From assembly GCA_004563405.1 (NCBI GenBank), contig SFTH01000010.1, positions 21,834 through 85,833 of the forward strand: a stretch of 64,000 bases of DNA. The letters are read 5' to 3'. The notes under the pieces were generated by a model, which did no database searches, was not told where the DNA came from, and saw nothing but the letters and a program-made list of their open reading frames with translations. The position numbers and the translations under genes are program-made. The DNA comes from a bacterium. Its GTDB lineage: Bacteria; Bacillota; Clostridia; Christensenellales; Aristaeellaceae. Positions 19,650-27,484 of the stretch are shown here, one piece after another (the first letter of the stretch is position 1; every line of letters starts with the position of its first letter).

Positions 19650-20510
19650 TCACTCCTCTTCAAACATCTCCTGTATCCGCAGCTTGGCCCGGTAGACCTC
19701 GTTGCGCGGACAGCCGGATTCGATGGCCGCCTGGGCCGCCTCGGCAATGGAACATTCGTCGTTGAGAATTGCCGCGAGCATTGCGACCGTCGCGTCCAGC
19801 GGCGGCCTCTTTTCTTCCTCCGGCGGCAGGGCGGAGAGATCGGCCACGATGCAGTATTCCCCCTTCTCCACGCTGGGGTTGGCTTCCAGCATGGAGAGCA
19901 CCTCGCCTGCGCCGCCGCGGTAGATGCGCTCGAACTTCTTGGTCAGGTCGGAGCACACGCACAGCTGGCAGCCCGGCCAGTCCTCGCAGATCTGGTGCAC
20001 CAGCTCGCACAGCCGGTGGGGGGACTCGTAGAGCACGCACACCGGCACGCCCGTCCGGCGGATGGCGCGCAGCTTCTCCCGCAGAAACTTCTTCTCCCGG
20101 GGCAGAAAGCCGAAGAAGGCGAATTCCTTCGCGTCAAAGCCCGAGGCCGAGAGCGCCGTGGCCACCGCCGAGGGGCCGGAGACCGGCTCCACGGGAATGC
20201 CCGCCTCCCAGCAGGCGCGCACCAGCAGATGCCCGGGGTCGGAGATGCCCGGCGTGCCCGCGTCGCAGGTCAGCGCCACGGTCAGATCCTCCGCAAGCAT
20301 GCGCTCCACGATCTGCGGGGCCTTGTCCTCCTCGTTGTGCCGGTGGCAGGAGAGCATGGGCTTCTTCAGGTCGAAGTGGTTCAAAAGCTTCATCGTCACC
20401 CGGGTGTCCTCGGCAGCGATCAGATCGGCGCGTTCCAGCGCCTCCCGCATCCGCGGCGTGAGGTCGTTCAGGTTTCCGATGGGCGTGGCGACGACGTAGA
20501 GCTTGGGCAT
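19650..20510 (-). CDS. rsmI: 16S rRNA (cytidine1402-2'-O)-methyltransferase
   Basis: RsmI, 286 aa, SAM-dependent, acting on the ribose of C1402 in the P site. It shows the N-terminal VATPIGNLNDLTPRMREAL, IAAEDTR, TCDAGTPGISDPG and PVSGPSAVATALSASG, all typical of the RsmI branch of the tetrapyrrole-methylase fold. The start is the ATG after GAGGAGAACAAAT; five upstream residues were dropped. It is the last gene of a minus operon that begins with rsmH, which methylates the same nucleotide at N4. Confidence 0.95.
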   Translation of the reverse strand: MPKLYVVATPIGNLNDLTPRMREALERADLIAAEDTRVTMKLLNHFDLKKPMLSCHRHNEEDKAPQIVERMLAEDLTVALTCDAGTPGISDPGHLLVRACWEAGIPVEPVSGPSAVATALSASGFDAKEFAFFGFLPREKKFLREKLRAIRRTGVPVCVLYESPHRLCELVHQICEDWPGCQLCVCSDLTKKFERIYRGGAGEVLSMLEANPSVEKGEYCIVADLSALPPEEEKRPPLDATVAMLAAILNDECSIAEAAQAAIESGCPRNEVYRAKLRIQEMFEEE

Positions 20511-20569
20511 ATTTGTTCTCCTCATGAAACAGCTTCATTTCCTGCGCGCGCTTTCCGCGCGACAGGGCC

Positions 20570-21355
20570 TTATTGCGCCTCCAGAATAAAAAACAGCTCG
20601 TTTTCCTCCGTGAAGCGCGCGGCGATGCGCCGGTTCTCGGGCAGGTGGCCCTCCATCCAGGCGGCGTAGTTTCCCTCCATGCCCACGTTGCGCCCGCTCA
20701 GCGTGCGGGTGGGAAAGGAGACCGCCAGGTATTTCGCGTTTGCGGCGTGCATCACATCCAGCGCCGCGCCGCGCCTCTGGCGTTCCAGCAGCGGCAGAAT
20801 CTTAAGCAGCAGCGCAAGGTCATAGCGCTCCTTTGGAACCGCGCTCTCGCACAGCAGATCGGCGCAGACGGCGCGAACCGGCAGGCCGTAGTTCGTCGCG
20901 CAGGCGTTGATGCTGACTACGGCCTCGCCGGAGACGTCCACGCCCACGCAGGATATGCCCCGCGCGCCCAGGTACAGCGGATTCAGCCCGCAGGCCAGAT
21001 CCAGCACCGAGGCGGGCGCGCCGGTGACCTTAAAGATGCGTTCATACATCCCGTCCATGCGCGCGAGCGGCAGGCGCTCCCGGGTGGAGGCGTGGCGGGT
21101 GAGCGCACGCTCCAGATCCGCTTCGCTGCGCCCGCCCGCGGCCCAGTCGCGCATATCCCGCAGGCAGGCGGCGGATTCATCCCGGGTCAGAAACGCGCCG
21201 GTCAGGCCGTGCAGCTGCTCCCGGGCCGCCTTCTCCGCGTCCCTGGGCTTTCTGTACTTCTGCAGGCATTCGGCGTAGATGCGCCGCACGGCGTCCGGGC
21301 ACACGCCCTGATAGTTCTTCGAATGCAGCAGCTTTTCCAGCATCGGATCATTCAT
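20570..21355 (-). CDS. 16S rRNA G1405-type methyltransferase (ArmA/Rmt/FmrO family)
   Basis: A 261-aa homologue of aminoglycoside-resistance 16S rRNA (guanine1405-N7) methyltransferases. From memory of ArmA, the alignment is good in several blocks: HASTRERL (88-95), the SAM-binding VLDLACGLNPL (117-127), LALLLKILPLLER (180-192) and SFPTRTLSGRNVGMEGNY (213-230). The N-terminal helical bundle of about 100 residues is also present. Known members methylate G1405 and give high-level resistance to 4,6-disubstituted aminoglycosides. Here the gene overlaps the preceding Tgt-like gene by 8 nt in an RNA-modification operon, so it looks like a resident chromosomal gene. Whether it protects the ribosome has not been shown. 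Confidence 0.85.
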   Translation of the reverse strand: MNDPMLEKLLHSKNYQGVCPDAVRRIYAECLQKYRKPRDAEKAAREQLHGLTGAFLTRDESAACLRDMRDWAAGGRSEADLERALTRHASTRERLPLARMDGMYERIFKVTGAPASVLDLACGLNPLYLGARGISCVGVDVSGEAVVSINACATNYGLPVRAVCADLLCESAVPKERYDLALLLKILPLLERQRRGAALDVMHAANAKYLAVSFPTRTLSGRNVGMEGNYAAWMEGHLPENRRIAARFTEENELFFILEAQ

Positions 21356-22436
21356 CGCGCAACAGCTCCATCAGTCTTCCGTAGAAGCGCAAATTGTGGG
21401 CGGTGGCCAGGCGCATGGCGCTGGGGTCGTTCACCCGGAACAGATGGTGGAGATACGCCCGGGAGTGCCTGCGGCAGAGCGCGCAGTCGCAGTTTTCGTC
21501 CACGGGCCGCGGGTCGCGGGCGTGTTTATCGTCCATGGCGTAGTGGAAGCGGTAGAACCTTCCATCCGGCCTGCGCACGCCCTCGCGGCTTTCGCAGCCC
21601 TCTGCGAACACATAGAGGCGTTGGTGGCGGGCTTCCCGGGTGGGAATCACGCAGTCGAACAGGGAGTAGCCCATCTGCACGCACTTCACGATTTCCTCGG
21701 GCTTGCCCAGTCCCATGGCGTACTTGATCTTGCCGTCCGGCATCGCGTCCGCCGCCATCTTCAAAACGTCCGGACGCAGCTCACCGTTCGCGCCCAGGGG
21801 CCAGCCGCCGAAGCCGTAGCCGTCGAAGCCGATCTCCTCCAACCTGCGGCCGCATTCCATGCGCAGTTCCGGGTCGCTGCCGCCCTGTACGATTCCGAAC
21901 AGCAGCGGCCGCCGCCCGTCCTTTCGCTGCGCGGCCAGCTTGTCAAACTCCGCCCGGCAGCGCCGGCTCCAGGCTACGGTCAGCTCTACGCTGCGCCGCT
22001 GTACCTCCGGCGGGTCCTCCGGATGGGTGCACATGTCCAGCGCCATCATGACGTCCGAGCCGTACTGAAACTGGGCCTGGATGCACTTCTCCGGGGTGAA
22101 GGAAAGCTTTTCCCGCCCCCGGTCCGGGCGGAAGATGATCTCCTTCTCCCGGATCTCGCCGTACTCCGGGTTCTCCCGGATCAGGGAATAGAGCTGGAAG
22201 CCGCCGGAATCAGTGAGTATCACGCCGCCGTAGCCGGAGAAGCCGTGCAGTCCGCCCAGCGCCTTGACCAACTTTGCGCCGGGCTTGGTCATCAGGTGGT
22301 AGCTGTTCATCTCGCAGCCGTAGAGACCCGCGTCCTCCACGGCGCCGAAGTCCGCCGCGCGCACGGCGGCGTAGGTCGCGTCCGGAAAGAAGGCGGGCAG
22401 GGGCACGCGGCCCGAGGGAGTTTCAAGATATTTCAT
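21348..22436 (-). CDS. tRNA-guanine transglycosylase (Tgt) family protein, divergent
   Basis: A 362-aa Tgt-fold protein. The substrate-binding ILTDSGGFQLYSL, FGIVQGG, SLFDCVIPTREARH and the zinc site CDCALC plus a downstream His are present, so catalysis (base exchange at tRNA G34) is plausible. It differs from standard bacterial Tgt. The N-terminus is about ten residues shorter, the usual GGLxVGE loop reads GGWPLGA, and PTRNARNG reads PTREARHQ. These positions touch the base and the tRNA, so specificity may be altered. It could be the only Tgt of this organism or a paralogue; that needs the rest of the genome. It starts 10 nt after rsmH. Confidence 0.8.
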   Translation of the reverse strand: MKYLETPSGRVPLPAFFPDATYAAVRAADFGAVEDAGLYGCEMNSYHLMTKPGAKLVKALGGLHGFSGYGGVILTDSGGFQLYSLIRENPEYGEIREKEIIFRPDRGREKLSFTPEKCIQAQFQYGSDVMMALDMCTHPEDPPEVQRRSVELTVAWSRRCRAEFDKLAAQRKDGRRPLLFGIVQGGSDPELRMECGRRLEEIGFDGYGFGGWPLGANGELRPDVLKMAADAMPDGKIKYAMGLGKPEEIVKCVQMGYSLFDCVIPTREARHQRLYVFAEGCESREGVRRPDGRFYRFHYAMDDKHARDPRPVDENCDCALCRRHSRAYLHHLFRVNDPSAMRLATAHNLRFYGRLMELLRDE

Positions 22437-22446
22437 GGTACCTCAC

Positions 22447-23388
22447 TTACAGCTTTTCCGCCACGCGCAGGTTTGCGCTGCGGGCGCGGGGGTTGGCCGC
22501 GAGCTCCTCCTCCGAGGCGGAGATGGGCTTGCGGGGCGTCAGCCGGACGATCGGCTTCTTGCCGCACACGCACACCGGCAGGCTCTTGGGGCAGGTGCAG
22601 GGGTCGGCAAGACTGCGCAGGCAGTTTTTGACGATGCGGTCCTCCAGGGAATGAAAGGTGATTATGCAGATGCGCCCGCCGGGATTGAGCAGTTCCACCA
22701 GATCCCGGATTGCGCCCTCCAGCGGATCGAGCTCGTCGTTGACGGCGATGCGCAGCGCCTGAAAGGTTCTGCGGGCGGGGTGGGAGCCGTCTTTTGCGCG
22801 GAACTTCTTCGGAATGGCCGCGTCGATGATCCCCACCAGCGCGCCGGTGGTCTCAATGGGGGCCTTTTCCCGCCGGTCGCAGATCACCCGTGCGATCTGG
22901 CGCGCCCAGTTTTCCTCGCCGTAATCCCGCAGGATGCGGGTCAGCCCGTCCTCCGGCCAGGTGTTTACGATCTCCCGGGCGGAGAGCGCCTGGGACTGAT
23001 CCATGCGCATGTCCAGCGGCGCGTCGTCGTGATAGGAAAAGCCCCGCTCCCGCACGTCCAGCTGGTGGCTGGATACGCCCAGATCAGCCAGCACGCCGTC
23101 CAGACGGGTCACGCCCTGCGCGGCCAGCAGCGCCTTCGCGTCGTGGAAGTTGCCGCGAATGGCCGTAAAGCGCGCGTCGGGGTTGAGGTTTTCCAGCCGG
23201 GCGGTGGCGGCGGCGATGGCGTCCGCATCCCGGTCAATGCCGTAGAGGCAGCCGCCGTGGAGCCGCTGAAGAATCCGGGAGGAGTGTCCCGCGCCGCCCA
23301 GGGTGCAGTCCAGATATGCGCCGTCCGGGCGGATGTTCAGCCCGTCCAGACATTCGTTCAACAGTACGGGCAGATGATGAAATTCCAT
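22447..23388 (-). CDS. rsmH: 16S rRNA (cytosine1402-N4)-methyltransferase
   Basis: RsmH/MraW, 313 aa, with HHLPVLLNECLDGL at the N-terminus, LDCTLGGAGHS (SAM site), GVLADLGVSSHQLDVRERGFSY and the C-terminal IITFHSLEDRIVK. It methylates N4 of C1402. The start is the ATG after GGAGGTTGTT. Unusually it is not beside mraZ, ftsL or ftsI of a division cluster; instead it heads an operon with a Tgt-like gene, a G1405-type methyltransferase and rsmI. Confidence 0.95.
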   Translation of the reverse strand: MEFHHLPVLLNECLDGLNIRPDGAYLDCTLGGAGHSSRILQRLHGGCLYGIDRDADAIAAATARLENLNPDARFTAIRGNFHDAKALLAAQGVTRLDGVLADLGVSSHQLDVRERGFSYHDDAPLDMRMDQSQALSAREIVNTWPEDGLTRILRDYGEENWARQIARVICDRREKAPIETTGALVGIIDAAIPKKFRAKDGSHPARRTFQALRIAVNDELDPLEGAIRDLVELLNPGGRICIITFHSLEDRIVKNCLRSLADPCTCPKSLPVCVCGKKPIVRLTPRKPISASEEELAANPRARSANLRVAEKL

Positions 23389-23396
23389 AACAACCT

Positions 23397-23691
23397 CCAA
23401 CCAGGGGCGCTGCCCCTGAACCCCGCCAGAGAAACTTAGTTTCTCTGGACTCTTCAATATGGGGATACTGCATAATACTATGTCCGTTTGGACGCTGCGC
23501 CGCCATGGTGGCGGCTTGCGTCAGAAGGGGAAGAAACACTTCACATATCGAGTTTTTTCTTTCCTTTCGTTTTGCGCGCCTGTCACCATGGCAGGCGCAC
23601 AAGAGATCCATGCATAGATAAAAAATTATGTGATTTCTTTGGGGAGGGCGCGGGAGGGGGTTTTCTTTCTCCAAAGAAAACCCCCTCCCGC
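23397..23691. repeat. Multi-hairpin intergenic element between trpS and rsmH
   Basis: This 317-nt gap is full of inverted repeats: AGGGGC/GCCCCT, CCAGAGAAAC/GTTTCTCTGG (3-nt loop), GCCGCCA/TGGCGGC inside a GACGC/GCGTC pair, GCGCCTG/CAGGCGC, and a perfect 19-bp stem with a 4-nt loop at 23650-23691 (GCGGGAGGGGG and complement). The last one lies 16 nt past the trpS stop and probably ends that transcript. The style (GGGGCGCTGCCCC blocks) resembles dispersed hairpin repeats of Clostridia. No protein-coding frame is supported. Confidence 0.55.
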
Positions 23692-23706
23692 AGTTCCAAA
23701 ATCAAA

Positions 23707-24723
23707 TTACAGTTTAAACGGGGCGTAGCCGATCTTCTTGCGCACCTTCAGCATGGTCCTGTGGGCGAGGGCCGACGCGCGCTCCGCGCCGTCGGAAAGC
23801 ACCTCCTGAAGGTAGGCCTTGTCGGCGCTGATCTCATCGTAGCGCTTCTGGATGGGCTCCAGCGCCGCGATGACGCTGTCGGCCACGGCGTCCTTGAATT
23901 TGCCGTAGCCCTTGCCATCGTACTCGGCGGAGATCGCCTCCATGCTCATGCCGCTCAGCGCGGAAAGGATGCTCATCAGGTTGGACACACCGGGCTTGTT
24001 CTCCGGGTCGAAGACCACGGTGTTGTCGCAGTCGGTCACGGCCCGGCGCATCTTCCTGCGAATGACCTCGGGCTTGTCCAGAATGGCGATGTAGGTCTCC
24101 TCCGGGTCGGACTTGCTCATCTTGCGGGTGGGTTCCTGCAGGGACATTACCCGCGCGCCCACCTTCGGGAAGTAGCCGTCCGGAACGGTGAACACGTCGC
24201 CGTAGACGCCGTTGAAGCGCTCCGCAATGTCCCGGCTGAGCTCCAGATGCTGCTTCTGGTCGGAGCCGATGGGCACCAGATCCGTCTGGTAGAGCAGGAT
24301 GTCCGCCGCCATCAGCACGGGGTAGGTGAAGAGGCCGGCGTTGATGTTGTCGGCGTGCTTGGCGGACTTGTCCTTGAACTGGGTCATGCGCTGGAGCTCG
24401 CCCATGTAGGTGAAGCAGTTCAGAATCCAGGCCAGCTCTGCGTGCTGGGGCACCTGGGACTGGAAATAGATGATGTTCTTCTTCGGGTCCAGTCCGCTGG
24501 CGATGAAGATGCTCATCGTGCGCAGGCAGGCCTTGCGCAGCTCGGCGGGATTCTGGCGAACGGTGATGGCGTGCATATCCACGATGGAATACAGGCAATC
24601 GTACTCATCCTGCAGGAGACTGAAGTTGCGCAGCGCGCCGATGTAGTTGCCGAGGGTCAGGTTTCCGGTGGGTTGAATACCGGAGAAGATGCGCTTCTTC
24701 GGCTGCTGAATCTGCTGTTCCAT
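23707..24723 (-). CDS. trpS: Tryptophanyl-tRNA synthetase
   Basis: TrpRS, 338 aa, class I. It shows IFSGIQPTGNLTLGNYIGAL with the HIGH-equivalent TLGN, IVDMHA, GSDQKQHLELSRDIA and the KMSKS loop RKMSKSDPEETY. The start is ATG 24723 with GGAGG 11 nt upstream. The longest frame adds about 100 residues that cover promoter and leader, so it was trimmed. It is a single-gene unit with its own promoter and the hairpin element downstream. No T-box was seen in its short leader. Confidence 0.96.
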   Translation of the reverse strand: MEQQIQQPKKRIFSGIQPTGNLTLGNYIGALRNFSLLQDEYDCLYSIVDMHAITVRQNPAELRKACLRTMSIFIASGLDPKKNIIYFQSQVPQHAELAWILNCFTYMGELQRMTQFKDKSAKHADNINAGLFTYPVLMAADILLYQTDLVPIGSDQKQHLELSRDIAERFNGVYGDVFTVPDGYFPKVGARVMSLQEPTRKMSKSDPEETYIAILDKPEVIRRKMRRAVTDCDNTVVFDPENKPGVSNLMSILSALSGMSMEAISAEYDGKGYGKFKDAVADSVIAALEPIQKRYDEISADKAYLQEVLSDGAERASALAHRTMLKVRKKIGYAPFKL

Positions 24724-24780
24724 AAATATCATGACCTCCGAAATCAGAGTGGATGCATGGTGACATCTGTACTTCCTACA

Positions 24781-24809
24781 ATTATAGCAAATGCGCATGG
24801 GTTCGTCAA
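24781..24809 (-). promoter_or_regulatory. Promoter of trpS
   Basis: TTGACG, 17-nt spacer, TATAAT on the minus strand, leaving a leader of about 50 nt. Confidence 0.85.
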
Positions 24810-24897
24810 CGAAAAAACGGGCGCGGGCGCAGATTGCTGGTCCGAAAGCGCGGCGCGGCGGTCGGGGAATGGCGGAGAGTTTTGCGGCGGCTTGTTG

Positions 24898-24926
24898 TGG
24901 ACAGGGCGGAAAAATAATGGTAAAAT
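24898..24926 (+). promoter_or_regulatory. Promoter of the sirtuin operon
   Basis: TGGACA, 17-nt spacer, TAAAAT on the plus strand, 27 nt upstream of the sirtuin ATG; one mismatch in each box. Confidence 0.65.
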
Positions 24927-24952
24927 AAAGGAAAGTGAGGGTGGTGAATTCT

Positions 24953-25672
24953 ATGGAGGAGAGAATTGAAACGCTGAAGGCATGGGTGCGCGAGGCGAAG
25001 CGCATCGTATTCTTTGGGGGCGCGGGGGTGTCCACGGAGAGTGGAATTCCCGATTTTCGCGGCGTGGACGGGTTGTACCATCAGAAGTACGCCTATCCGC
25101 CGGAGACGATACTCAGCCACGATTTCTTCCTGCGCAGGCCGGAGGAATTCTATCGCTTCTACCGGGACAAAATTCTCGTTCAGGGCGCGCAGCCCAACGC
25201 CACCCACCGCAAGCTCGCCCAGTGGGAGCAGGAGGGAAAGCTGATGGCGGTGGTCACCCAGAACATCGACGGCCTGCACCAGGCGGCGGGCTCCAAAAAG
25301 GTGTATGAACTGCACGGGAGCGTGCTGCGCAACTACTGCATGGACTGTGGGAAGTTCTACGACGTGGATTTCATCCGGGAGAGCAGCGGCGTGCCCAGGT
25401 GCAGCTGCGGCTGCACCGTGAAGCCGGACGTGGTCCTCTACGGCGAATCCCTGGATCAGGACTGCATCCTGGGCGCGCTGCACGCCATCGCCAGCGCGGA
25501 TCTTCTGATCGTGGGCGGCACCTCCCTGAGCGTCTATCCGGCGGCGGGGCTGTTGGACGACTACCGGGGGAACCGGCTGGTGCTGGTGAACAAGAGCGAG
25601 ACGCCCCGGGACGCCCGGGCGGATCTGATCATCCGCGAACCCATCGGCCAGGTGTTCGCCCAGCTGCCCTGA
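24953..25672 (+). CDS. NAD-dependent protein deacylase, Sir2 family
   Basis: A 239-aa sirtuin (CobB class) that removes acyl groups from lysines with NAD+. It shows FFGGAGVSTESGIPDFRG (NAD site), TQNIDGLHQAAGS, the catalytic His in ELHGSV, the zinc cysteines CMDCGKFY and CSCGC, KPDVVLYGESLD and VGGTSLSVYPAAGL. The start is ATG 24953, with GGTGG 8 nt upstream; an in-frame GTG at 24935 was rejected for poor spacing. It heads a plus-strand operon, with the next gene one base after its stop. Confidence 0.93.
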   Translation: MEERIETLKAWVREAKRIVFFGGAGVSTESGIPDFRGVDGLYHQKYAYPPETILSHDFFLRRPEEFYRFYRDKILVQGAQPNATHRKLAQWEQEGKLMAVVTQNIDGLHQAAGSKKVYELHGSVLRNYCMDCGKFYDVDFIRESSGVPRCSCGCTVKPDVVLYGESLDQDCILGALHAIASADLLIVGGTSLSVYPAAGLLDDYRGNRLVLVNKSETPRDARADLIIREPIGQVFAQLP

Positions 25673-25673
25673 C

Positions 25674-26174
25674 ATGGCGGAGCGGATTTACGGCTTTCCC
25701 CCTGTGGCGCGACCGGACGCGCGGGTGCTGATCCTCGGCTCCATGCCCAGCGTGGAGTCCCTGCGCCAGAGCTTCTATTACGCACATCCGCGCAACGCCT
25801 TCTGGCCGATGCTCGCGGAGATCCTGGGCGAGGCGCGGCTGGAGGCGATCGAGGACAAAAAGGCGCTGTTGACGCGCCACGGCATAGCGCTCTGGGACAC
25901 GGTGGAGAGCTGCGAGCGTGCGGGTTCGCTGGATAGCGCCATACGCTCGGCCCGGGCGAACGACTTTGCGGCACTCTATGAGCGCTGCCCGGAGATACGG
26001 TTTGTTTTCTTCAACGGCGCGGCGGCGGAGCAGCTCTACCGCAGGCTGGTGGCGCGGGAGGATGGGGCGCGCAGCTTTGTCCGGCTGCCCTCCACCAGTC
26101 CCGCCTATACGCTGCGCTATGCGGACAAAAAGGAGGCCTGGGAACGGGCCCTGAAGGAGGCGTTGTCAGAATGA
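25674..26174 (+). CDS. Hypoxanthine (deoxyinosine)-DNA glycosylase, UDG family 6
   Basis: A 166-aa member of the uracil-DNA glycosylase superfamily. The motif pair LILGSMPSVESL..SFYYAHPRNAFW at the N-terminus and VRLPSTSPAYT near the C-terminus is typical of the HDG branch, which removes hypoxanthine made by adenine deamination. It begins one base after the sirtuin stop, and its own stop overlaps the next start (ATGA), so the three genes are translationally linked. The pairing with a nucleoside phosphorylase suggests base and nucleoside turnover. Confidence 0.82.
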   Translation: MAERIYGFPPVARPDARVLILGSMPSVESLRQSFYYAHPRNAFWPMLAEILGEARLEAIEDKKALLTRHGIALWDTVESCERAGSLDSAIRSARANDFAALYERCPEIRFVFFNGAAAEQLYRRLVAREDGARSFVRLPSTSPAYTLRYADKKEAWERALKEALSE

Positions 26175-27475
26175 ACCCCTGCGATATTATACGAAAGAAG
26201 CGCTTCGGCGGCGAACTGAACGAAATGGAAATTCGCGCCTTTGTGGACGGCGTTGTGGACGGCAGTTTTGCCGACTATCAGATCTCTGCGCTGCTGATGG
26301 CCATCTGTATTCAGGGCATGACCGACCGGGAGACGCTGGCGCTGACGCTGGCCATGGCCAAGTCCGGCGATACGCTGGATCTCTCGGACATTACGGGCGT
26401 GAAGGCCGACAAGCATTCCACCGGCGGCGTGGGAGATACCACCTCGCTGGTGCTGGTGCCCCTGGTGGCGGCCTGCGGCGTGAAGATGGCGAAGATGTCC
26501 GGGCGCGGCCTGGGCTTCACCGGCGGCACGCTGGACAAGCTGGAGGCCATCCCCGGCATGCGTGTCAACCTCGGGATTGCGGAGTTCAAGCGTCAGGTCA
26601 GCGAGATCGGCTGCGCCATCATCGGCCAGACGGCGGAGCTCGCCCCGGCGGACAAGGTGCTCTACGCGCTGCGGGACGTGACCGCCACGGTGGACTGCAT
26701 GCCGCTGGTGGTCTCCTCCATCCTCTCCAAGAAGCTGGCCGCGGGTTGCGACGTGGTGGTGCTGGACACCAAGACCGGATCCGGCGCGATCATGGACACG
26801 CCGGAAAAGTCCCGCAAGCTGGCGGAGATGATGGTGCGCATCGGAAATCTGAGCGGCAAGCATTTTTCCGCCCTGTTGACGGACATGGATCAGCCGCTGG
26901 GCAATTACATCGGCAACGCGCTGGAGGTGGAGGAGGCCATCGACATCCTGGCCGGCCGCGCGGGCGGCGACCTGAAGGAAGTCGCGCTTCAGCTCGGCGC
27001 GCACATTCTCCGGGGCGCGGGCGCGGTGGCGCGCGTGGAGCAGGGCGTGGAAATGCTGGAGGAAAAGATTCGCAGCGGCGAGGGCCTGAAGAAGTTCGCG
27101 GAAATGATCGCGGCCCAGGGCGGCGACGCGCGGGTCTGTGAGGATACGGGGCTTCTGCCCAAGGCCCGCGCAAAGATTGATATCAGGGCCGACCGGGACG
27201 GCTATGTGGAGTCCATGGTCACGAGCGACATCGGCAACGCGGCGAAGCTGCTGGGCGCGGGCCGGGAGCACAAGACGGACGTGCTGGATCTCTCCGTGGG
27301 CATCGTGATGAAGAAGCGCGTGGGCGACGCGGTGAAGCGCGGCGATGTGCTCTGCACGCTGCACGCGGGCGAGAAATCCGACCGCACGGGGGCCTACAAC
27401 CTGATGAAGCGCTCCATTCACATTTCCGACCGGAAGCCGGAGAAGCGCGCGCTGATTCAGGCGGTCATCGAGTGA
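26171..27475 (+). CDS. pdp: Pyrimidine-nucleoside phosphorylase
   Basis: A 434-aa member of the thymidine/pyrimidine-nucleoside phosphorylase family, cleaving uridine, thymidine or deoxyuridine with phosphate. It shows the N-terminal helical domain (IIRKKRFGGELNEMEI), the phosphate-binding KADKHSTGGVGDTTSL, the family signature MSGRGLGFTGGTLDKLEAIPG and the pyrimidine-site KKLAAGCDVVVLDTKTGSGA. The length is typical. It overlaps the preceding glycosylase gene by 4 nt and is followed 9 nt later by a membrane protein gene. Confidence 0.94.
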   Translation: MNPCDIIRKKRFGGELNEMEIRAFVDGVVDGSFADYQISALLMAICIQGMTDRETLALTLAMAKSGDTLDLSDITGVKADKHSTGGVGDTTSLVLVPLVAACGVKMAKMSGRGLGFTGGTLDKLEAIPGMRVNLGIAEFKRQVSEIGCAIIGQTAELAPADKVLYALRDVTATVDCMPLVVSSILSKKLAAGCDVVVLDTKTGSGAIMDTPEKSRKLAEMMVRIGNLSGKHFSALLTDMDQPLGNYIGNALEVEEAIDILAGRAGGDLKEVALQLGAHILRGAGAVARVEQGVEMLEEKIRSGEGLKKFAEMIAAQGGDARVCEDTGLLPKARAKIDIRADRDGYVESMVTSDIGNAAKLLGAGREHKTDVLDLSVGIVMKKRVGDAVKRGDVLCTLHAGEKSDRTGAYNLMKRSIHISDRKPEKRALIQAVIE

Positions 27476-27484
27476 GGAGGCGGC

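Noticed and set aside
19491..20669. Plus-strand frame opposite rsmI
   Set aside because: Its first part is the translated bidirectional terminator and the rest is antisense to rsmI.
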